Made by a program: the position numbers and the translations under genes. A stretch of DNA of 7,335 bases from an uncultured Lachnospiraceae bacterium (GTDB taxonomy: Bacteria; Bacillota; Clostridia; Lachnospirales; Lachnospiraceae), in NCBI GenBank assembly GCA_934418055.1, contig CAKRWX010000118.1, positions 1 through 7,335 of the forward strand, in the 5' to 3' direction. Below are positions 1-7,335 of the stretch, in pieces. The notes beneath the pieces were generated by a model. That model worked only from the letters and a program-made list of their open reading frames with translations. It did not search any database and was not told where the DNA came from. Position 1 is the first letter of the stretch. Each line of letters begins with the position of its first letter.

Positions 1-99
1 GGCGGTAATGGTGGTACTGGTGGAGCCGGTGGAAACGGTGGATCTGGCGGATCTGGCGGAAACGGTGGATCTGGTGGTAATGGTGGTAACGGTGGTGAT
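1..99 (+). repeat. Gly-rich low-complexity coding tract (GGN/GGS/GGT units)
   Basis: Thirty-three codons at the window start encode almost only glycine, in pairs separated by Asn, Ser, Thr or Ala. At DNA level this is an irregular 9-bp periodicity of the type ggtggaaac/ggtggatct. The protein segment would be a long flexible linker before the first beta-rich domain. The tract may extend upstream of the window. Confidence 0.85.
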
Positions 100-1140
100 C
101 TGGATAACTCCGGACAGCAGGCAGTACAGGGACGACAGTCTATGGGACTGCGTCAGATCACAGCTGCTTCCAATTACGCAGACGTTACCTTTAAGATCTC
201 CGACCCATTCGGCTATTATGGAGTCATTGACCTGGCAATTTATGAGGTAAGTGATGATATGGATGATGCCCTTCCGGTAGACTCCATTTCTGTCAGCCCA
301 GATGATACTGAGTACCGTTTCAAGAAGGGACTGAAACCAGAAACCAAGTATGAAGTGGTTATCGGATATGTGCCGGAAGGAGAAGAAGAGTTCCGTAAAA
401 TGGATACCATGAGATTCTGGACAGAATCCGTAGAAAGCGCATTGAAGATTGAATTGTTAAGTGTGGATGAGATCGGATATTACGCAAAGGTGGCAGATGC
501 TTACGATCAGGCAGAAGTGCGGCTGTGTCTGTATGATGACAGCGGCAGCATGTCAAAAGAGGTATCTGTGGATACCGCAGAGCTTTATGGTGATGCCGGT
601 GCATCAGGAACTATGGAGCGTCCAACGGATGACACCCAGTTCCAGTATTACCGCTTCGAATTACAGGTAAAGGGAAGTGGTGGAAACTGGGATACGATCC
701 GCTCCACAAAGGTCCGCAATCCGAATATGTCTTCAAACAACTCTGGCAGCGGAAGCAGTTCAACCAGCGGAGGAACCACAACAGGCGGAACTACGACAGG
801 TGGAACGACAACCGGAGGGACCACGACAGGCGGAACCACAACCAGCGGAACGACAACCGGAGGAACCACGACCGGTGGTTCTGCTTCCGGCAATTCTTTG
901 ACAATCAGCAACGATGCGGTGAATGCCGTTTCTGCTGATGATGAGACAGAAGATACAAGCCATCGGTTACCATCAGCTGAGAATGCCGAGAATCAGAAAA
1001 CAGGTCAGACAGATACCCAGACAGATCAGCAGTCAGACAACACAGAGAATGATCTGGCTGTGCAGGATCTGGAAGCATCAGGCAACAGTCAGGAATCCGG
1101 TCAGAAGACTGACACAGACAACAAAGCAGTACAGCCATAG
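1..1140 (+). CDS. Large extracytoplasmic Gly-rich, GGTTT-repeat protein, C-terminal part (5' end outside window)
   Basis: The frame is open from base 1 to a TAG at 1138-1140 (379 residues visible), so the ATG at 142 is probably internal. In order: a Gly/Asn/Ser linker (residues 1-33); a beta-rich domain at about 52-142 containing LKPETKYEVVIGYV (111-124), which resembles the F/G strand region of fibronectin type III modules; a second beta-rich domain at about 145-240; seven GGTTT-type units (257-291); and an acidic, Gln/Thr/Ser-rich tail without structure cues. There is no C-terminal membrane helix and no LPXTG-type sorting signal, so any membrane anchor or signal peptide must lie upstream of the window. 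The composition is typical of exported Firmicute surface proteins. It sits directly before the c-like gene, where atpB lies in normal atp operons, suggesting it belongs to the same system. The fnIII label is tentative; export and function are inferred. Confidence 0.8.
   Translation, partial: GGNGGTGGAGGNGGSGGSGGNGGSGGNGGNGGDLDNSGQQAVQGRQSMGLRQITAASNYADVTFKISDPFGYYGVIDLAIYEVSDDMDDALPVDSISVSPDDTEYRFKKGLKPETKYEVVIGYVPEGEEEFRKMDTMRFWTESVESALKIELLSVDEIGYYAKVADAYDQAEVRLCLYDDSGSMSKEVSVDTAELYGDAGASGTMERPTDDTQFQYYRFELQVKGSGGNWDTIRSTKVRNPNMSSNNSGSGSSSTSGGTTTGGTTTGGTTTGGTTTGGTTTSGTTTGGTTTGGSASGNSLTISNDAVNAVSADDETEDTSHRLPSAENAENQKTGQTDTQTDQQSDNTENDLAVQDLEASGNSQESGQKTDTDNKAVQP
769..879 (+). repeat. Tandem 15-bp repeat encoding GGTTT (7 units plus a partial GG)
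   Basis: Seven in-frame 15-bp units run from 769 to 873, each encoding Gly-Gly-Thr-Thr-Thr; the sixth (844-858) is Ser-Gly-Thr-Thr-Thr. A trailing Gly-Gly ends at 879. The units differ at many third codon positions (ACC/ACA/ACG/ACT and GGA/GGC/GGT/GGG) while the residues barely change, so the tract is kept at protein level. It would be an extended, Thr-rich and possibly O-glycosylated spacer between the beta-rich domains and the C-terminal tail. Confidence 0.9.
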
Positions 1141-1151
1141 GGCTGAAAAAG

Positions 1152-1453
<302 letters not shown>

Positions 1454-1455
1454 AT

Positions 1456-2247
1456 ATGCAATATATACTTATCTTTCTTGCAGTACTGGCAGTGATCCTG
1501 TGTATGAATGTATTTATCTTTCTGGCAGTCCGTCAGGCGGCGGATAAGGTGAAAGAACAGGTGGAAGGGCGTTTTATGGATGAGCTGTCATCCTTTGATG
1601 AGCTTTACGAACAGAAGGCAGCCAGACTGCAGAAATTAAAAGAGGAGCAGGAGCTGTTAAACAGCAACATTTTCCAGAAGAAAACGGATCATGAGAAAAA
1701 GACAGAGGCGAAGGCAGAAGCACCGGTAAGGACTGCTGGGAATAAAGGCTTCGATATTCCAGTATCCAGAACGGCAAATCCGGAATTTTTTAAAGAGTAC
1801 CGTTATGTGCGGGATCGTTTCCGGGTGAATGCCAGAGATCTGGTGGAGGCAGTTCTAAAGCTTCCGGCAGATGAAGAGATGAAGAGGGGAAATCTGGCGG
1901 CGAAGGCCCTGGAGATCCTTTCACAGGAAACAGCTTTTTCCATGTCCACTCTGGAAGGTGAGGAACAGCTGCAGCTGATTGGCGAGGCACTTCCAGAGGA
2001 GTGCCATTGCCTGCTTAAGATGTATCTTGAGGAACTGGAAACAGAAGAAAAACAAGATCAGTTCTGTGCGATTGGTTTCTGGGAATATTTAGGGACCACC
2101 AAAGCCCTGTACAGCGGCGATGTGGCAGTATATACTCCGGATCCGGATGCACTGGCTGGTGAGCCTGTAACCCTGATCCAGGATGAGACCATCTGCGAAG
2201 GAGTCCGGGTCCGCAGAGGAAGCCGGATGTATGATTTTAGTATATAG
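1456..2247 (+). CDS. Peripheral-stalk protein, b/delta-like fusion
   Basis: 263 residues. Residues 3-25 are a single N-terminal membrane helix. They are followed by a charged, probably coiled-coil segment (about 28-90, many Lys/Glu/Gln), as in subunit b. A mostly helical middle (about 108-215) leads to a C-terminal module: the stretch VTLIQDETICEGVRVRRGSR (238-257), followed by MYDFSI, resembles the end of delta/OSCP (DPSLIGGVRVRVGDRVIDGSI pattern) and also the FliH/YscL stator family. Its place between c and alpha is where atpF and atpH normally lie, and no separate b or delta gene is present, so it probably does both jobs. Mycobacteria also have a b-delta fusion, but this one is much shorter. 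GGTGG at 1444-1448 is a modest ribosome site inside the end of the c gene, so translation is likely coupled. The delta assignment rests on the C-terminal motif and gene order. Confidence 0.7.
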   Translation: MQYILIFLAVLAVILCMNVFIFLAVRQAADKVKEQVEGRFMDELSSFDELYEQKAARLQKLKEEQELLNSNIFQKKTDHEKKTEAKAEAPVRTAGNKGFDIPVSRTANPEFFKEYRYVRDRFRVNARDLVEAVLKLPADEEMKRGNLAAKALEILSQETAFSMSTLEGEEQLQLIGEALPEECHCLLKMYLEELETEEKQDQFCAIGFWEYLGTTKALYSGDVAVYTPDPDALAGEPVTLIQDETICEGVRVRRGSRMYDFSI

Positions 2248-2264
2248 GAAGGAAAAGCAAGGCA

Positions 2265-3599
2265 ATGGGCGAGTATATCAAAAACCAGGTAGATAAAAAG
2301 ATTGATGCGATCAAGGAACAGAAAAATATCTATGCCGTGGGCCTGGTTACTTCCGTTACGGAGTATGTTCTTACGGTAAAAGGACTGGAAAATGTAGCAT
2401 ATATGGAGAAGGTCCTGATCGATGGAGTCAGCGAGGGGTATGTCAATTCCATCCGTCAGACCGATATCCGTGTAACTGTGGTACGTCAGCGGGGACCGAT
2501 CTATATAGGTAGCCAGGTTACGGGAACAGGAGAGTCTTACAAAGCCTTTTATTCTCCTTCCAGTATTTCCCATGTGGTCGATATCTTCGGCAATGACCGG
2601 ATGACGGATGGCATTTTTGAGGATGCAGAACCGATTGAGATCGAGAATGAGCCGATCCCGATCATGGACCGCGGAACGGTAAAACGTCCGCTGGAGACAG
2701 GAATTGCAGGAATCGATCTGATCTATCCGATCGGTAAAGGCCAGAGACAGCTGATCATTGGTGATAAAAAGACAGGAAAGACCCAGATCGCCTTAGATGC
2801 TATCGCAAACCAGGCGGGCAAGGATGTGATCTGTATCTATGTGACCATTGGAAAGACCAAGAAGAATGTCAAAAGAGTTTACCAGGAATTAATGGCTCGT
2901 GGAGCCATGAAATATACCATGATCGTGGCAGCTTTCAATGATGATAAGCCTCCGGTCATGTATCTGACTCCTTATGTGGCAGCGACCATCGCAGAAAAGC
3001 TGATGATGGAAGGCAAAGACGTCCTTCTGGTGTTAGATGACTTAAAGCATCATGCAGATGTACACCGTCAGATCAGCCTTCTTCTGGGCAATGTACCGGG
3101 ACGAGAGGCATATCCGCCGGATATTTTCTATACCCATTCCAGACTGTTAGAGCGTGGATGCCAGCATCTGTGCGGCGGTTCTGTGACGATTCTGCCGATC
3201 GTAGAGACCAGAGGCGGTGATATTACCGGATATATTCCGACGAACATCATTTCCATTACGGACGGTCAGATCGTGCTGTCTAAGAAGAACTTCGATAAAG
3301 GACAGAAACCGGCGATCCATTATGGTCTCAGCGTTTCCCGTCTGGGCGGCGCGGTTCAGACTGCGGATATGAAAAAACTGGGCGCAGTGGTCCGCCGTGA
3401 GCTGCTGACCTATCTGGAGACCAGAGAGGTATATGAGATGGCGAATATGGATGAGATGAGCAAAGAGATGCGGGCGCGTCTGATGCGTGGAGCCAGGATC
3501 GTAGAGGGACTGACCCAGTATAAATACCAGGCAATTTCTTCCGAAAACTGTATTCAGAAGTTTAAGGCTATCATGGAGGGAGACTATGAGCATTCGTAA
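2265..3599 (+). CDS. atpA: F1-like ATPase alpha subunit (short form)
   Basis: 444 residues against about 500 in ordinary alpha. It keeps an N-terminal helix (2-20), a beta-barrel (about 22-95), and the nucleotide-binding domain: Walker A GDKKTGKT (166-173; usual alpha GDRQTGKT), Walker B with D258-D259, PGREAYPPDIFYTHSRLLER (278-297), and IPTNIISITDGQI (324-336). The arginine finger Arg359 in GLSVSRLGG is present, so it can complete the catalytic sites of beta. The Gln of the usual YVAIGQ motif is Lys197. The sequence ends soon after the start of the C-terminal helical domain, about 60 residues early. AGGAAGGA at 2246-2253 supports the ATG at 2265. The gamma gene starts inside its last codons (14-nt overlap). 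The identity as an alpha homologue is certain; membership of a conventional ATP synthase is doubtful given the c-like gene. Confidence 0.95.
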   Translation: MGEYIKNQVDKKIDAIKEQKNIYAVGLVTSVTEYVLTVKGLENVAYMEKVLIDGVSEGYVNSIRQTDIRVTVVRQRGPIYIGSQVTGTGESYKAFYSPSSISHVVDIFGNDRMTDGIFEDAEPIEIENEPIPIMDRGTVKRPLETGIAGIDLIYPIGKGQRQLIIGDKKTGKTQIALDAIANQAGKDVICIYVTIGKTKKNVKRVYQELMARGAMKYTMIVAAFNDDKPPVMYLTPYVAATIAEKLMMEGKDVLLVLDDLKHHADVHRQISLLLGNVPGREAYPPDIFYTHSRLLERGCQHLCGGSVTILPIVETRGGDITGYIPTNIISITDGQIVLSKKNFDKGQKPAIHYGLSVSRLGGAVQTADMKKLGAVVRRELLTYLETREVYEMANMDEMSKEMRARLMRGARIVEGLTQYKYQAISSENCIQKFKAIMEGDYEHS

Positions 3600-4401
3600 C
3601 ATTGTAAAGGTTATGAATTTCCATGCGCTGATCCGTGTTGACAACGCCAAAAGAAAAGCGGACAAATACCGGATGATGGAAGAACAGCTTTACCGGATGA
3701 TGGATGTGATCATGAATAACCGGAACCTGATCCTGGATAAAAAGGTCATGGAACCGAATCCCAATGCACCGGAGATCCAGATCTACATAGGCAGTGATTT
3801 CGGCTTCTGCAGCAACTACAATTCCCAGATGAATGAGCGGTTGAACAGAGCCGGTGCGGATGCAGAGAAGATCCTGATCGGAAGAAAGCTGATCAGCCAT
3901 GAGGATCAGAAAATTGCCATCCGGACCACTGCCGGAGATCTGGAGAGAAATCTGCCGGAGATCCGTCAGTTTTTAGAGACACGGATACGGGAGAGAAGCT
4001 GTTCGAAGATCAGCATCATTTATAACCATTATGAAAACACAACCACCATTTATGCCAAGAATCTGACCGTATATCCGGTTACCAGGAGAGAAGAGTCCGA
4101 CCAGAAAACGGATGGGACCCAGAAGAACAATTCCCTGGATTATACAGGAGATTTTGCGGTAGAGGGTGATATCAACCAGCTGATGATGCAGCTGATTTCA
4201 TCTTATGTAAACTACGAACTTCTGCTGGCATTGGTAAACAGCCGTGCAGCCGAGAATATTCTCAGACAGAATGCCACAACCGATTCTTTGAAAAAGATCG
4301 ATGAGATGGAAGAAGAGCGGGTCATGGAAGAACGGAGAGAGATCCGCGGCAAGGAATTCCAGAAAGTAGTTGACAACTATGTGAAGAAAAAAATGTATTA
4401 A
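3586..4401 (+). CDS. atpG: F1-like ATPase gamma subunit (central rotor shaft)
   Basis: 271 residues, slightly shorter than the usual 285 or so. The N-terminal helix starts MSIRNIVKVMNF, parallel to the ASLREIRRRIKS start of gamma. The domain signature SDFGFC (70-75) matches SDRGLCGGFN. Near the C-terminus YELLLALVNSRAAENILRQN (210-229) matches the YELL..L..S.ASE..ARM block, followed by ATTD, as in ATDNA. The final helix differs from typical gamma: it is very rich in Glu/Arg (MEEERVMEERREIRGKEF) and ends in KKKMY instead of the small hydrophobic VGGAAAL end. GGAGGG at 3575-3580 lies 5 nt before the ATG and inside alpha, so translation is likely coupled. By family knowledge it links the alpha/beta hexamer to epsilon and the c ring. 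Confidence 0.92.
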   Translation: MSIRNIVKVMNFHALIRVDNAKRKADKYRMMEEQLYRMMDVIMNNRNLILDKKVMEPNPNAPEIQIYIGSDFGFCSNYNSQMNERLNRAGADAEKILIGRKLISHEDQKIAIRTTAGDLERNLPEIRQFLETRIRERSCSKISIIYNHYENTTTIYAKNLTVYPVTRREESDQKTDGTQKNNSLDYTGDFAVEGDINQLMMQLISSYVNYELLLALVNSRAAENILRQNATTDSLKKIDEMEEERVMEERREIRGKEFQKVVDNYVKKKMY

Positions 4402-4406
4402 CGAAT

Positions 4407-6052
<1,646 letters not shown>

Positions 6053-6063
<11 letters not shown>

Positions 6064-6655
6064 CTGGGCAGGTTATGTGCTGTATTTTAAAGATTTTATC
6101 GTGGTGACTGCCCTGGTGGGAGCTGCGTTTACCATATGGTTCGCAGTCCTCACCAGGAGGTTTTCCTGGAAAAAACGAAACAGAGCGATCTACGGGGCTC
6201 TTTTGAACCGCAGCGACAGGGAACTGGTCTGCGTGTCTGCTATTCTGATGCAGTGGCTGTTTGTATTTTCAGCGGCGGTCTGCAGTACAGAGGTAGAATT
6301 GCCTCATCTGATGTTCCTGCTCCTGATACCTCTTATAAAATTGGGAGCTGGAATGGGAATGGGTATCTGGTTCCGGGATTTTCTAAATGGCGGCCTTTTA
6401 TTTGGTACGCTGTTGGTGGCCAATATCTTATCCGGATATCTGAAGGAGACCCGATTTAATATATTTGTAGTGGTCATTTTGGTACTGTTAAAGATATTTG
6501 CGGTATTTTATGAGACCTATTTTGGAATGAAAGATATGTTTGTATGCTTTAGCCGCAGAAGCGGAGAAGAAAAACGGGAGGAGGCACAGGAGGATGGGCT
6601 TGAATTTGAAAAAGAAGGCGCAGGATCCGCCGCAGGAGACGGAACAGAAGCCTAG
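6053..6655 (+). CDS. Five-helix membrane protein of the F1-like cluster, unknown function
   Basis: 200 residues with hydrophobic segments at about 15-33, 58-77, 86-105, 113-130 and 135-157, then a charged cytosolic tail (about 160-200, Glu/Lys/Gly rich). The strongly basic loop 35-56 (RRFSWKKRNR) should be cytosolic, placing the N-terminus outside and the C-terminus inside, the topology of F-type subunit a. A RDFLN at 108-112 has the R-x-F-x-N spacing of the subunit a RLFGN motif and stands before the last two helices, but it lies in a predicted cytosolic loop and the rest does not match. It may be a replacement partner of the c-like ring or an unrelated anchor. AGAGGA at 6042-6047 precedes the ATG, which overlaps the epsilon-like gene by 11 nt, so it is very likely co-translated with it. 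I do not recognise a named family. Confidence 0.85.
6576..6584 (+). promoter_or_regulatory. Shine-Dalgarno site of the bitopic membrane protein gene
   Basis: GGGAGGAGG ends 9 nt before the ATG at 6594. A second AGGAGG (6588-6593) abuts the ATG directly and is too close to serve it. The first site supports a start inside the upstream gene, giving a 62-nt overlap. Confidence 0.6.
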
Positions 6656-7335
6656 ATCAAGAAAAGCGAAATCCAGAAAGAAAAGCGGGCCCGGCCTCAA
6701 TAAACGGGATCTGCTGGTTACAGCCGGAGTGATGGTTGTAGCTGCGCTGGTCATTGTTCTGGCGCTGCAATTCCGGAAACGTGTGGATACGGTGTCTGTG
6801 GCAGATGGGGCTTACCAGTATTTTGGAGAACAGAAGCTGTCTTATTCGGGAAAAACTACCATTCACTATGAGGATGGGCAGGCGACATTAAAGGACAGCT
6901 CCGGTGAACACGTGCTGGATCATAAACCGTTATACACCAACGATCAGGAGCTGATTCTTCCGGTGGCCTATGCCTGGTATGATATCAGCAGTGGCCGGAT
7001 CTATCGTTTGGAGCATTTTAGTACCGTTACGATGGAAGGAAACCAGATCGTGCTGAAGGATGGCGATAAGAAAAAAGAAGGGGCCGGCGGTTTTATCTAT
7101 GACGGCCAGAATACGTATCTCTTCTTAGAACGTGCGGAAGTGACCGTGGGAGAGCAGACCGTGAACCTTCCGGCTATGTCCTACGTGGTGTCACAGTATG
7201 GAAATACCTTGCAGTACTATGCAGTGGGAAGTGGTAAGAGTGTTGTGATCCAGGCAGAAGGGGCAGACCAGATTGCCAGATTTGGCAATGGAGATGTTCT
7301 GAATCTTGGAACGGATACGCTGAATAAAGCCAACG
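6594..7335 (+). CDS. Bitopic membrane protein with basic cytosolic tail (3' end outside window)
   Basis: The frame is open from ATG 6594 to the window edge (247 residues visible). Residues 1-38 are very basic (KKK, KPRSRKAKSRKK), then one membrane helix at about 40-59 (LLVTAGVMVVAALVIVLALQ), then RKR and a long beta-rich region. By the positive-inside rule the N-terminus is cytosolic and the large domain is outside. The outer part has regular short strands and Gly/Asp turns (for example ADGAYQYFGEQKLSYSG and QATLKDSSGEHVLD) but no motif I can name. No cleavable signal peptide is evident. The 62-nt overlap with the five-helix gene argues for one operon. It could link the motor to the cell surface, but that is inferred from context only. 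A later start would remove the basic tail; ATG 6594 is chosen for its ribosome site. Confidence 0.8.
   Translation, partial: MGLNLKKKAQDPPQETEQKPRSRKAKSRKKSGPGLNKRDLLVTAGVMVVAALVIVLALQFRKRVDTVSVADGAYQYFGEQKLSYSGKTTIHYEDGQATLKDSSGEHVLDHKPLYTNDQELILPVAYAWYDISSGRIYRLEHFSTVTMEGNQIVLKDGDKKKEGAGGFIYDGQNTYLFLERAEVTVGEQTVNLPAMSYVVSQYGNTLQYYAVGSGKSVVIQAEGADQIARFGNGDVLNLGTDTLNKAN

Noticed and set aside
8..250. 80-residue Val/Leu-rich open frame at the window start
   Set aside because: It is a shifted reading of the Gly-rich tract; the frame that stays open to 1140 explains the region better.
648..911. Minus-strand frame with Pro/Val repeats
   Set aside because: It is the antisense shadow of the GGTTT repeats and has no supporting ribosome site or context.
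961..1140. LPXTG-type cell-wall sorting signal at the end of the surface protein
   Set aside because: Only a loose RLPSAEN is seen, with no following hydrophobic segment or basic tail.
2058..2573. 171-residue minus-strand open frame
   Set aside because: It spans the end of the b/delta-like gene and the start of alpha in antisense; both sense genes are well supported.
3147..3665. 172-residue minus-strand open frame
   Set aside because: It is antisense to the conserved catalytic part of alpha and the start of gamma; no plausible protein features.

Overview
The window reads as one strand of a low-to-moderate GC Firmicute, most likely a gut Clostridia/Lachnospiraceae-type organism. This rests on strong GGAGG Shine-Dalgarno sites, very tight or overlapping genes, the overall base composition by eye, and Thr/Gly/Asp-rich extracytoplasmic proteins. 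The genus cannot be fixed from sequence alone. All nine genes are on the + strand; the first and last are cut by the window edges.

Layout. 1-1140: C-terminal part of a large, probably cell-surface protein (Gly-rich linker, two beta-rich possibly fibronectin-III-like domains, a GGTTT repeat tract, an acidic/Gln-rich tail). 1141-1207: the longest gap (67 nt), holding a stem-loop and the ribosome binding site of the next gene. 1208-6063: a compact F-type ATPase gene set in the order c, b/delta-like fusion, alpha, gamma, beta, epsilon-like, which follows the canonical atp order. 6053-6655: a five-helix membrane protein. 6594-7335: a bitopic membrane protein with a basic cytosolic tail and a large outer domain, running off the window.

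This is not an ordinary ATP synthase operon. The c-like subunit has the Gly-rich hairpin and polar loop, but the ion-binding carboxylate of helix 2 is replaced by Thr60 and no other acidic residue lies in that helix. No recognisable subunit a is present; the position where atpB normally sits, before c, is held by the surface protein. The b and delta roles appear merged into one short protein, epsilon lacks its C-terminal helices, and alpha is shortened at its C-terminus. In contrast, the catalytic residues of beta and the arginine finger of alpha are kept.

The simplest reading (inference) is an ATP-hydrolysing F1-like motor seated on a c-like ring that cannot carry protons or sodium in the usual way. 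It would be linked to dedicated membrane and extracytoplasmic proteins, so ATP-driven rotation or conformational change may do mechanical, secretory or surface-assembly work. The idea parallels the F1-like-X0 ATPases of Mollicutes, but with a c-like ring retained. The closely packed genes suggest one transcript with translational coupling.
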